A stretch of 64,000 bases of DNA from Actinopolyspora lacussalsi subsp. righensis. GTDB lineage: Bacteria; Actinomycetota; Actinomycetes; Mycobacteriales; Pseudonocardiaceae. The DNA lies in assembly GCF_900116555.1 (NCBI RefSeq), contig NZ_FPAT01000013.1, positions 62,001-126,000 on the forward strand. Reading direction: 5' to 3'. Below the pieces are notes generated by a model. It did not search any database. It worked only from the letters and a program-made list of their open reading frames with translations, and was not told the DNA's origin. Below, in pieces: positions 55,674 through 63,519 of the stretch (position 1 is the stretch's first letter; each line of letters starts with the position of its first letter). Position numbers and translations under genes: made by a program.

Positions 55674-55786
55674 TCAGTCCGCGAAGCCCGAGGACTCCGA
55701 CCGCACCGCGAGCTCGGACACCGCAACATCGATGGTTCCCTTGAACCGCAGCAGGTTGGGGCGGCTCATCGTGAGCACGATCGGGG
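55674..55786 (-). pseudogene. 3' fragment homologous to the gene at 43726
   Basis: Reads PIVLTMSRPNLLRFKGTIDVAVSELAVRSESSGFAD then stop, matching the end of the left gene. Upstream coding sequence is missing, cut at the 20-bp direct repeat at 55796. Confidence 0.75.
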
Positions 55787-55795
55787 CGAACCGCT

Positions 55796-55815
55796 CTGAC
55801 CACAGCCTTGCCACA
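55796..55815. repeat. 20-bp direct repeat, right copy
   Basis: Exact repeat of 54603-54622, adjoining the truncated gene fragment; it marks a deletion or insertion junction. Confidence 0.85.
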
Positions 55816-55844
55816 CATCAACCGTGTCACCAACCGGGATCTCG

Positions 55845-56162
55845 CTACGGGTGACGGGCTCGGTTGTCGCAGTCCTTACAGCGTTGATTCGCCCGGAGCT
55901 CGACGTTGGCGCCGGCGTTCGCGGCGATGACGTCGCCGTTCCCGAGGCGCTCCCAGGCACGCGGAACGTCGCGGATCTCTCCCCAGTCGGAGTAATCGGG
56001 ATGGTCACCCTTGTGGAAGCAGCCGGGAAGATGCGCCATCCCCGCCGGGCTGATGAGGATCAGAGCAGGCGCGGGCTGCCCAGCGGGCTTGGGTTTCCGA
56101 GTGTGTTCGCACTGCCCGACAGGCAGATCGCATCGCTCGCAGCGAGACTCACCAGACGACAT
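55845..56162 (-). CDS. Small Cys-rich protein (mobile-element type)
   Basis: 105 aa from Met at 56162: ESRCERCDLPVGQCEHTRKPKPAG supplies two Cys pairs and a His, and the end CKDCDN supplies another pair, suggesting a zinc ribbon. HLPGCFHKGDHPDYSDWGEI is conserved-looking. Proteins with the CERCDLPxxQCEH start are frequent on actinomycete phages and integrative elements. It lies just outside the right attachment repeat, so it may be left over from another insertion. Confidence 0.65.
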   Translation of the reverse strand: MSSGESRCERCDLPVGQCEHTRKPKPAGQPAPALILISPAGMAHLPGCFHKGDHPDYSDWGEIRDVPRAWERLGNGDVIAANAGANVELRANQRCKDCDNRARHP

Positions 56163-56250
56163 GGCCCCATACTGCGCTTCCAGGCATGACCTTGTGTGCC
56201 ATTCGCGATGATCTGCCCCATCAATACCGGATTCGCCGTGAACTTCCGGG

Positions 56251-56354
56251 CCACGCACGGGCCACTAAGCTCGCTCGCCCCCGGTCAATGACGCTCAGAC
56301 CGGGCCGTCTCGCACCGCAGGACAAGAGCCATGCGCGGACACGAGTATCGGCTT
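56251..56354. repeat. Degenerate second copy of the island's right-end sequence
   Basis: This stretch aligns with 55398-55489 (start of the HNH gene through GAGTATCGG). It includes GTGGCCCGTGCGTGGCCC, matching the HNH start codons, followed by an early stop, and ends GAGTATCGGCTTGCCAA, similar to the attachment core start. Confidence 0.65.
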
Positions 56355-56403
56355 GCCAACCAAGGAGCTAAAGACACTGCCTCACTGACGTGCCGAATAC
56401 GGC

Positions 56404-57447
56404 TCAGCCGTATTCGGCGAACAGGCGTCCGTTCACGCCGTCGACCGTCATGAAGCCGCCGTAGGGGACGATCCACTGTGGTCTGGTATGCCCGAAGGGC
56501 GGACCGACCACGACGACCGCGTCCGGGCTGTAGGCGTGCACCACGGAAACCGCGGTGTCGCGCTGCTCCGCTCGGTTCTCCCGCCGCTGCTCGGCCGTGG
56601 GCCGCACGTTGAAGTTGGAGGCCGGCGGACGGGCGACGACTACCGCGTCAACCGCACGCAGGATCCCGCGTTCCCCGAGAGAACGGAGGATCCAACCGAA
56701 CTCCCGCGCCGCGATCAATTCCTCCGACGTCTCCAAAAGCAGCACACCGCCGTCGAGTACGGCCGGATCAACCGGAAAACGCCCGGCCGTGAGGAGCCAC
56801 TGCAGCACCTCGACGCACCCGCCCCACGTCCTGCCGGTGCGGGATTCGGCAGGACCGGCCCAGGTCCAGGGCTCGGTCGGCTCGCGCTCGCCGAATTCGT
56901 CGAGTGCGCGGGGATCGTTCCAGTCGTGCCCGATGTCCTCGGACTCACCCGGCTCGGTGAGCTCGATGCGTTCGCCGGTGAGGAGCGCGGCCCGCAGCGA
57001 CCGCTCGTGGACCGGATCGACGTGCGGTCCCGGCCCCAGCTGAACCTGGGTCGAGCCGCCGTAGTAGCCGGGCACCCCCAGCGTCCAGAGCCGATTCAGC
57101 AGGTTCGTGTTGTCGCTGTACCCGAGAAAGGGTTTGGGATCGTTGGCGACGAGTTCGGTATCCAGGTGCGGCACGACCGTGATCTGGTCCTCCCCACCAC
57201 TCGTGGTCAGCACCGCCCGGATCTCCGGATCGGCGAAGGCAGCGTTGAGGTCCGCCGCGCGTTCGCGCGCGGTGGCGTCGAGCTTCCGAGTGGTCGGAAA
57301 CTCGACGGGCACGAGACCCGTGATGTCCCGCAGCCGTCGCAACGCCTGCTCGTGCACGGCGGAACCGACCGCGGGAGCAGCGAAGGACGGCGACAGCACA
57401 GCGATCCTGTCGCCGGGCCGGGCCTTCCGAGGGTGGACGAACTCCAT
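56404..57447 (-). CDS. LD-carboxypeptidase / S66-family peptidase (MccF-like)
   Basis: A 347-aa S66 peptidase. ARPGDRIAVLSPS starts the N-terminal domain, IRAVLTTSGGEDQITVVPHLD includes the nucleophile region, PFLGYSDNTNLLNRL is the family signature, and the C-terminal domain has GGCVEVLQWLL, LLLETSEE and GPPFGHTRPQWIVPYGG. Members cut L,D-bonds in peptidoglycan stems or inactivate microcin C-like antibiotics. Start ATG 57447 was preferred over an upstream Met at 57486 because the family begins close to ARPGD. Confidence 0.9.
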   Translation of the reverse strand: MEFVHPRKARPGDRIAVLSPSFAAPAVGSAVHEQALRRLRDITGLVPVEFPTTRKLDATARERAADLNAAFADPEIRAVLTTSGGEDQITVVPHLDTELVANDPKPFLGYSDNTNLLNRLWTLGVPGYYGGSTQVQLGPGPHVDPVHERSLRAALLTGERIELTEPGESEDIGHDWNDPRALDEFGEREPTEPWTWAGPAESRTGRTWGGCVEVLQWLLTAGRFPVDPAVLDGGVLLLETSEELIAAREFGWILRSLGERGILRAVDAVVVARPPASNFNVRPTAEQRRENRAEQRDTAVSVVHAYSPDAVVVVGPPFGHTRPQWIVPYGGFMTVDGVNGRLFAEYG

Positions 57448-57608
57448 GTGACCGACCCTAGGAGTGCTGTCACCTCGTTTCGACATTGGATGTGCCGCGG
57501 GTACGCATCAGGACGAGTCGATCAGCCTTGATTGAGTACGCTTTCCTTACCGATCCAGCCGTGCTGTCACCGCTCCACGAGGTAGCCGGGAGGTCATCAG
57601 CGGACAAG

Positions 57609-58874
57609 TCACCGAGATCGGCTGATCGTTCGCGGCAGTTGTCGGCCGGGTTCCGTCCGGAGAAACCATCCTGCGGATACGAAAACCAGGGTACCGACGA
57701 AGGTGATCAGGTAGGCGTTCCCGTAAACCACCTCGAATCCGTGCCAAGGCGGAAACGTACTGATACCGAGGACAGGGAAGTGGCTGTCGAGCCCCAGGAT
57801 GATGTGCACCGGCCACGCGAAAGTCAGCACTCCCAGTACAGCGCACACCGATTTCGGCGCGTACAGCAATGCCAGAATCATGAGAGGGCCGAGCCATACC
57901 CAGTGGTGACTCCACGAGAACGGCGACACAGTGGTCGTGGTGAGACCGCACAACGTCAGTCCGAGCAGGACCTCGCCTCGGTTGTGTATCGCTGTCGCCA
58001 AGGCCAGACCGACGACGACTGCGATACCGGCCAGACCGAGCCACAACAGCACCCGAAGATCCCCACCCCCCAGCAGTCGAGCTACCGCACCGTTGATCGA
58101 CAGGTTTCCCCGCCCGGCGGTGGCACCGAACCTGGAGTTGTCGGCGAAAACTCCCGACCAGTAACGCAACGAATCATGCGGTGCCACCAGAAACCCAAGC
58201 CCGATCGTCGCCGCCGTCGCTCCTCCCGCACGAGCGGCCATGCCGAATCGCCGCGTGCACACCAGGTACACGATGAACAGTCCGGGCGTGAGTTTGATCC
58301 CCGTCGCGATACCAACGGCAACTCCAGCACTCCGGTGCTCACCGACAAGATCGAAGAGAATAATGGCCAACAACAACAGATTGATCTGCCCGAGCCACAT
58401 CGTCCACGTCAGCGGCTCCACCAAGAACACCAATGCGACGACGGCAACCGTCGCTCGACGACGTTCGCGAATGCTCGCGGCATTCGCGTGTCGTAGGAAC
58501 CCGCGAACCACCGTGACGAGCAGGATCATGTGCGCTGGTATGACGAGGGCGCGGCACAGCCACGTCGGCACAAACGCCAGCGGAGTGAAGACTATCGCCG
58601 CGAATGGCGGGTAGGTGAACGGATACGCCCCGGTGAGCGCGGGCAGATCGGATTCGTACAGCGGTTCACCGTTGAGCAGGGCGGCACCACCAGCTCGATA
58701 CACGGTCACGTCGAGGAAATCCCCCAACACCGGGGTCCCGGTCAGCATCCACTGCAGCAACGTGGGAGCGGCGAACGCGGTGAACGCGACCGCTGCCACC
58801 GCAGGCATGTGGTTCGACAGCCACGAGACGCGGTTGGTTCCCGTTGGTGCTTCTTCCGTGTTAACGAACTTCAA
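57609..58874 (-). CDS. GT87-family (DUF2029) polyprenyl-phosphate mannosyltransferase-like protein
   Basis: A 421-aa protein with ~10 hydrophobic segments. The first loop holds the Asp of the GT-C fold (LGDFLDVTVYRAGGAALLNGEPLYE), with TYPPFAAIVFTPLAFVP and AGVAVGIATGIKLTPGLFIVYL typical of GT87. Members add mannose or arabinose from polyprenyl-phosphate donors to lipoglycans on the outer face of the membrane. It lies just left of an IS remnant. Confidence 0.88.
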   Translation of the reverse strand: MKFVNTEEAPTGTNRVSWLSNHMPAVAAVAFTAFAAPTLLQWMLTGTPVLGDFLDVTVYRAGGAALLNGEPLYESDLPALTGAYPFTYPPFAAIVFTPLAFVPTWLCRALVIPAHMILLVTVVRGFLRHANAASIRERRRATVAVVALVFLVEPLTWTMWLGQINLLLLAIILFDLVGEHRSAGVAVGIATGIKLTPGLFIVYLVCTRRFGMAARAGGATAATIGLGFLVAPHDSLRYWSGVFADNSRFGATAGRGNLSINGAVARLLGGGDLRVLLWLGLAGIAVVVGLALATAIHNRGEVLLGLTLCGLTTTTVSPFSWSHHWVWLGPLMILALLYAPKSVCAVLGVLTFAWPVHIILGLDSHFPVLGISTFPPWHGFEVVYGNAYLITFVGTLVFVSAGWFLRTEPGRQLPRTISRSR

Positions 58875-59068
58875 TCATACACTTTCGTAGTGTGGATGCC
58901 GATTACTCAACACGAGCACACCAATTATCCCACATCCCGACGGGAAAAATTTTCAGCGATCCCGGACGGCGCCGAGAACTACGGGGATCATTATTCGGAA
59001 TCCGCTATGGCATAAATAATTCGACCACCAGATGAAGAAATTTTTGCTTTTCCGGTCTGTCTTAGATC

Positions 59069-59356
59069 TTGAGAGGACCCCGCCGAGACAGAACCGCCAA
59101 ACTGCAAGCCGAGAAAGACTGCGACGACACGCTGTTACGGTGGCTTTGGCAGCGAGAAATCACACTCCGTATAGCCCGTACCGGGATCGAACCCCGCCAC
59201 ACGCTCGGCCACCACCGATGGATCATCGAACGCAGCCTGGCTTTACTCTCAGAATACCGCCGCCTGACCCAACGCTACGAAAGCACAGCCAACCATCGCG
59301 CCGTCTTTCCCGCTCTCGCCGCCGCCCCTAACCTGCTACGAAAACACCTCGCATGA
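59069..59356 (+). pseudogene. C-terminal fragment of an IS5-family transposase
   Basis: Codes for KLQAEKDCDDTLLRWLW...IARTGIEPRHTLGHHRWIIERSLALLSEYRRLTQRYESTANHRAVF, the final third of an IS5 (IS1381-type) transposase including the catalytic Glu in WIIER. No N-terminal part or inverted repeats found. It differs from the transposase at 51529. Confidence 0.85.
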
Positions 59357-59375
59357 GACACCCTCTTAACAGCAC

Positions 59376-59909
59376 TCAGTTGGCGAGCGTCCGCATCGCG
59401 GCCTCCGCGAACCGACGAGCCGTGGTGCAGGTCGACGGATCCTCATCGCTGTAGGACTGCTCAACCCTGACCCGTAATGACTGCCCACCGGCCACATCCA
59501 CGTAGATCCAGCACTTGTGCTCCGGATCCGGGCGATCGCTGTCGAACCACACCTTGACCGCACGAAAACCCTGAATCCGGAAAACCTCCTCGGACCTCGC
59601 ATCCTCATCAGAAGGATCAATCCACCGATCGATCCCTTGGTTCGTTATCGTGCTGACGTAAATGGTATTCCCGGTGGTGATGCCGTAGAAACAGGTATTC
59701 CCTTCCGTTTCTATCGCCCCGGGAACGGAATCGAGTTTCTGCGATTCCTGGCCTATCCGCATCCCTTGCACCGATTCCCTGTTGATCAGGTCGCACGGCT
59801 TCACGTCACTCACCGACAACTCCCTGGGACGATCCGACGAACCACACGCCGAGACCGCCCCCAACCCCACCAACAGCACGGCAGTAACCCGTAACGCCCG
59901 CCCGATCAT
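59376..59909 (-). CDS. DUF3558-like lipoprotein, copy B
   Basis: A 177-aa lipoprotein: signal peptide ALRVTAVLLVGLGAVSAC with lipobox VSAC, then SDVKPCDLINRESVQGM and a C-terminal DPSTCTTARRFAEAAMRTLAN. DUF3558-type proteins are envelope lipoproteins of unknown role. It is about 60% identical to the next gene and results from a tandem duplication; the 92 bp upstream is a truncated copy of another gene. An intact frame suggests it is still used. Confidence 0.88.
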   Translation of the reverse strand: MIGRALRVTAVLLVGLGAVSACGSSDRPRELSVSDVKPCDLINRESVQGMRIGQESQKLDSVPGAIETEGNTCFYGITTGNTIYVSTITNQGIDRWIDPSDEDARSEEVFRIQGFRAVKVWFDSDRPDPEHKCWIYVDVAGGQSLRVRVEQSYSDEDPSTCTTARRFAEAAMRTLAN

Positions 59910-59998
59910 CCGTAATACCTCAGCTTCAACTCGGTCGTCCTCGCCTGGTAATCCCGCACCAATCGGGTAGCCGCCTCGACCACCCGCGCGGCGAACTC
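59906..59998 (-). pseudogene. Duplicated 3' end of the 60540 gene
   Basis: About 90 bp match the last codons of the gene at 60540-61028 (AARVVEAATRLVRDYQARTTELKLRYYG then TGA), overlapping the lipoprotein ATG in the same ATGA way. No start, so not an independent gene. Confidence 0.85.
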
Positions 59999-60009
59999 AC
60001 ATACCGAAC

Positions 60010-60543
60010 TCAAGCGGCGAGCGACTGCATCGCGGCCTCCGCGAACCGACGAGCCGTGGTGCACGTAGACGGATCCTCATCAGTGAAGGACTCGTCTACT
60101 TGGACTCGCAGCGACTTGCCAGCGGCCACATCCACGTAGATCCTGCACTTGTGATCCGGATTCGGGCTCTCACCGTCGAACCACACCTTGACCGTACGAA
60201 AACCTTGAATCCGGGAAACCTCTTTCGATTTCGAGCGGTCGAACGGCCCATCGCCACTCCACCGACCGATACCGTGGTTCGTTACCACGCTGAGCCACAC
60301 ATTGCTTCTATCGTAGGGAGAGAAATAGCAGGTACTTCCTTCTGTATCAACCTCAGCAACCGCGTCACGCGACTGAGGTTGTGCACGTACCTGAAGTCGC
60401 TCTCTGGCTGACTGTGAGATCAGCTCACACGGCTTCACGTCACTCACCGACAATTCTTTGGGGCGGTCCGACGAACCACACGCCGAGATCACACCCAAAC
60501 CCGCCAACAGCACGGCAGTAACCCGTAACGCCCGCCCGATCAT
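60010..60543 (-). CDS. DUF3558-like lipoprotein, copy A
   Basis: A 177-aa lipoprotein with signal ALRVTAVLLAGLGVISAC (lipobox ISAC), SVSDVKPCELISQSARERLQ and EDPSTCTTARRFAEAAMQSLAA. Two Cys besides the lipidated one could form a disulfide. Its ATG overlaps the upstream stop (ATGA), so it is translationally coupled to the WXG-associated gene at 60540. It is the ancestral-position copy of the tandem pair. Confidence 0.88.
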   Translation of the reverse strand: MIGRALRVTAVLLAGLGVISACGSSDRPKELSVSDVKPCELISQSARERLQVRAQPQSRDAVAEVDTEGSTCYFSPYDRSNVWLSVVTNHGIGRWSGDGPFDRSKSKEVSRIQGFRTVKVWFDGESPNPDHKCRIYVDVAAGKSLRVQVDESFTDEDPSTCTTARRFAEAAMQSLAA

Positions 60544-61028
60544 CCGTAATACCTCAGCTTCAGCTCCGTCGTCCTCGCCTGGTAATCCTGCACCAATCGG
60601 GTAGCCGCCTCGACCACCCGCGCGGCGAACTCCTCCTCCCGCAGTTCACGCAGGCTGCCGCGCTTGATCCGCGCGGTGAACTCGTCCATCCCCACGGCCG
60701 ACAACGCGAAGCGGCCGTCACTCGACTCACCGTAGGACTCCACCGCGCGGGACTCCGCCTGGAAATCGGAGTCGTGCTGATCACGCGGCTCGGTGTCCAG
60801 GTTGGTCCAGCTGATCGCGTCCTGATACTGCCGCTGCCACCCGGCGTAGAGCAGCCGCGCCATACTCGCCAACGCCCGCTCCAGGGCGCGCTCGTCGGCG
60901 AACTCGTACACGCTCTCGCCGAACGAGAGCGAGAACTCGCTACGGTTGCGCAACTCGGCGTGAATGTCCATCCCCGGGGCACTCGCCCGCACCCGGATGC
61001 TGTCCAGCCGCTCGGCCAGCTCACCCAC
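60540..61028 (-). CDS. ESX/WXG-associated hypothetical protein
   Basis: About 162 aa from GTG 61028, chosen because AGGAGG stands 10 bp upstream; GTG 61037 is too close to it. The sequence (AELRNRSEFSLSFGESVYEFADERALERALASMARLLYAGWQRQYQDAI) has a beta-strand N-terminus and long helices, resembling the small YbaB-like companions of WXG proteins. It lies between a large WXG-like protein and two lipoproteins in one operon. Function unknown. Confidence 0.75.
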   Translation of the reverse strand: MGELAERLDSIRVRASAPGMDIHAELRNRSEFSLSFGESVYEFADERALERALASMARLLYAGWQRQYQDAISWTNLDTEPRDQHDSDFQAESRAVESYGESSDGRFALSAVGMDEFTARIKRGSLRELREEEFAARVVEAATRLVQDYQARTTELKLRYYG

Positions 61029-61042
61029 TGCTCTCACTCCTC

Positions 61043-61954
61043 CTAGTCGTGGCCGCCGACGCCCTGGTCGCTGGTGAGAACGCTGCCCGACATGCCCGCG
61101 AGCTTCGGCCGCGCCGAGACGAACGGGGAATCCGCCTTGTTCTGCCGATCGACCTCACCGGCGTAATCGTTCAGCGCCTTGGTGATCTCGCCCTGATCCT
61201 TGCGAATTTCTTCGTTGAGCTCGTCGATCCCCTCCTTCATGGAGTTGATGACCTGCTCCGCTGTGCCGCCGTTCTTCTTCACCGCTTTCACACCCTTCTG
61301 CGCCGCACCTCCCACGGCCGAGGCCGCGCCCACCGCCGCGAAGGCCACCGAGGCACCACCGGTGAACGGGATGGCCCCGATCGCCGCGACCGCGCTGGCC
61401 ACCGACAACGTGAACTCAAGATCGCTCTTGCTACAGCTGGCCACGTTGTCCAGCGCATTGAGAGTCTGATCAGCGATGTGGACTATGTCCGTTCGCGTTT
61501 TATCCCAAACCTCCTGATCCGCCTCGACCGCACCTTTCATAATCCCCAGCACCAGGAACTGGTTGCTCGCGATGGCGGGAAACGGGTCGAGGAAGTTGGC
61601 CTTGAACGCGTGGGCGGCCATCCCGCTCCAGTCGTTCAGATCATCGGCCGCCGTCTCGATCGACCGCAGGTCCTCGTTCGCACCGATGGAGTCCCCGCTG
61701 ATGGGGTCCCTCATCTGCGCACCGTTCGACAGAGAGCTCATGGCACCGTGCAGCTGATCGATGATCCCCTGGTAGTTCCCCGGATCCGGAATTCGGGTGA
61801 ACGGCTCGAACAGGGGTGTCGCGCAGTCCTGGTACTTCTCCTTGATCCTGCCGTAGTCGGGTCTGCCACCGTACTGGGCCAGCTGGCGGTATTCCGCGTC
61901 GACGGCGCCTTCCTCGATCTCTTTCGCCTTGGACATCAGCTCGTCGAAACTCAT
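61043..61954 (-). CDS. WXG/LXG-like secreted or membrane-associated protein
   Basis: A 303-aa protein. Helical N-terminal part (SFDELMSKAKEIEEGAVDAEYRQLAQ), a central helical hairpin region (NDWSGMAAHAFKANFLDPFPAIASNQ, with W-S-G close to the WXG turn), then a hydrophobic Ala/Gly segment (AVAAIGAIPFTGGASVAFAAVGAASAVGGAAQ) and an acidic coiled-coil end. This resembles substrates of type VII secretion. The start overlaps the upstream stop (ATGA). No toxin domain is recognised. Confidence 0.75.
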   Translation of the reverse strand: MSFDELMSKAKEIEEGAVDAEYRQLAQYGGRPDYGRIKEKYQDCATPLFEPFTRIPDPGNYQGIIDQLHGAMSSLSNGAQMRDPISGDSIGANEDLRSIETAADDLNDWSGMAAHAFKANFLDPFPAIASNQFLVLGIMKGAVEADQEVWDKTRTDIVHIADQTLNALDNVASCSKSDLEFTLSVASAVAAIGAIPFTGGASVAFAAVGAASAVGGAAQKGVKAVKKNGGTAEQVINSMKEGIDELNEEIRKDQGEITKALNDYAGEVDRQNKADSPFVSARPKLAGMSGSVLTSDQGVGGHD

Positions 61955-62325
61955 GAGTCCCCCTCCGGCTTCGGGGTGCCCTGCTCCTCCATCAACCGAT
62001 CCAGCTCGTCCGAAACTCCTTGATCGGCCTCCGCGTACATCCGCACCGTTTCGTGCAGCGCGTCCGCGGTCTCGTCCAGGCTGGTTTTGGTCGACTTCAG
62101 CACACCGGTGATCGCGCCGTGCAGCTGGCCGTACGCCTGGGCCATCGAACCGCCCGAGCCCTGGAACTGCTCCGGCACGCCGGACAAGCCGTTCACCGCG
62201 CCCTGTGCGTCCTCGCACTGGCCGAGCGCCTTGTCGTAGACCCCGGACACCGTGGGCAGGTAGTCCTTGGCGACCTTCTCCAGGCGGTACAGGTCGACGC
62301 CGAAACCCGATCCGCTGTCCGTCAT
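61951..62325 (-). CDS. WXG100/EspB-like small helical protein
   Basis: A 124-aa helical protein (VDLYRLEKVAKDYLPTVSGVYDKALGQCEDAQ...SMAQAYGQLHGAITGVLKSTKTSLDETADALHETVRMYAEADQGVSDELD) with the length and helix-turn-helix pattern of WXG100-like ESX-secretion-associated proteins. First gene of the operon. The core ESX genes (EccC, EccD) are not in this window, so secretion by them is inference. Confidence 0.78.
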   Translation of the reverse strand: MTDSGSGFGVDLYRLEKVAKDYLPTVSGVYDKALGQCEDAQGAVNGLSGVPEQFQGSGGSMAQAYGQLHGAITGVLKSTKTSLDETADALHETVRMYAEADQGVSDELDRLMEEQGTPKPEGDS

Positions 62326-62549
62326 GTTCGCTCCTCGTATCGGCTACAACCAGGGCAAGCTACCAGCCGACCGGGCGCTGCCCGGCCCATTCGCGGAACT
62401 CAGCCCGAAACCCAGCCGAGCAATGGAAGCTGGCAGTACACAGCGGAACGTGCCGGTAACTCACATCGGACAACAGCCGTACCTATCCGTGCGAATCGAA
62501 GGTACGAACACTGGACTTGGACAGTGCTCGAAGTTCTAGGCTGCGAAGT

Positions 62550-63518
62550 ATGCGGACTTCCGGAACGACGCCGCGAGTGAGCCGGGAAGAGCTGGGATGG
62601 CAGGGCTTCGGGGCGATGCGACTGCGTGACGCGGCGGCCGAGGACCCCGATCGCGATCCGGTCGCCGTGATCGACGCGGCGCTCGACGCGGGGATCACGC
62701 TGCTGGACGCCGCCGACGCCTACGAGAACGAGGAACTGGTCGGCCGGGCGATCCGGCCCCGTCGTGACGAGGTCGTGCTGGCGAGCAAGTTCGGACTGGT
62801 GTGGGACGACGCGATCGCGGGCGGCTTCGACGTGCGGGCCGACCCCGAATACGTGCGGCAGGCGAGTGAGGCGATCTTGCGGTGACTCGGCGTCGAGACG
62901 ATCGACCTCTACTACCCGCACCACCGCAGCGACCGGGTTCCGATCGAGGAGACCGTCGGGGCGGTCACCGAGCTGATCGAGCAGGGCAAGGTACGAGCCC
63001 TCGGATTGTCCAATATGACCGAAGCGGATCTGCGTCGGGCGCACGCGGTGCATCCCGTCGCGGCGTTGCAGGAGCAGTGGTCGCTGGCCAACCGCGACTT
63101 CGAGCGGCGACTGCTTCCCACCGCCGCCGAGCTCGGGATTCCGGTGGTGGCCCACTCGCCCAACGGCCACGGGCTGCTGCACCGGAACGGCGAGGCCGCC
63201 GAACCGGGGATCGAGGACACACGCGCCGCCCTGGACGAGATCGCCGAGGAGCACGGCACCACGGCGGGTCAGGTGGCGCTGGCCTGGGTGCACCACCGGG
63301 AGCGGGTGCACGGCGTGCCGGTGGTCCCGCTACCGGGAACCACCAGTGTCAGCCACCTCCACATGAACACAGCGGCGGCGGAGCTGAGCCTTTCCGGGGA
63401 GGAACTGCGGCGGTTGGATGCCCCGCCCCGGCCCGGCGATTTCGCGAGAAATCGACGCCCCGGTGACAACGACCGACCGTCGCGCTTCACGACCCACGAC
63501 ATCCGACGAGAGGGCTGA
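62550..63518 (+). pseudogene. Aldo/keto reductase interrupted by an in-frame TGA
   Basis: The frame reads as a continuous aldo/keto reductase except for TGA at 62883-62885: residues before it include LLDAADAYENEELVGRAI (Asp/Tyr catalytic pair) and VLASKFGLV (Lys); those after it begin LGVETIDLYYPHH (catalytic His) and run to GTTSVSHLHMNTAAAELSLSGEELRRLDAP. CGG-TGA-CTC would be read RRL if the stop were CGA, a single C-to-T change. The 3' end carries a dispersed palindrome, giving a tail GDFARNRR not seen in the family. Probably inactive, unless read-through or a sequencing error. Confidence 0.88.
63437..63454 (+). repeat. Dispersed palindrome, copy 10 (inside reductase 3' end)
   Basis: CGATTTC-GCGA-GAAATCG with flanking GG and ACGCCCC, identical to copies 1 and 8, here within the coding frame of the interrupted reductase. 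Confidence 0.9.
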
Positions 63519-63519
63519 A

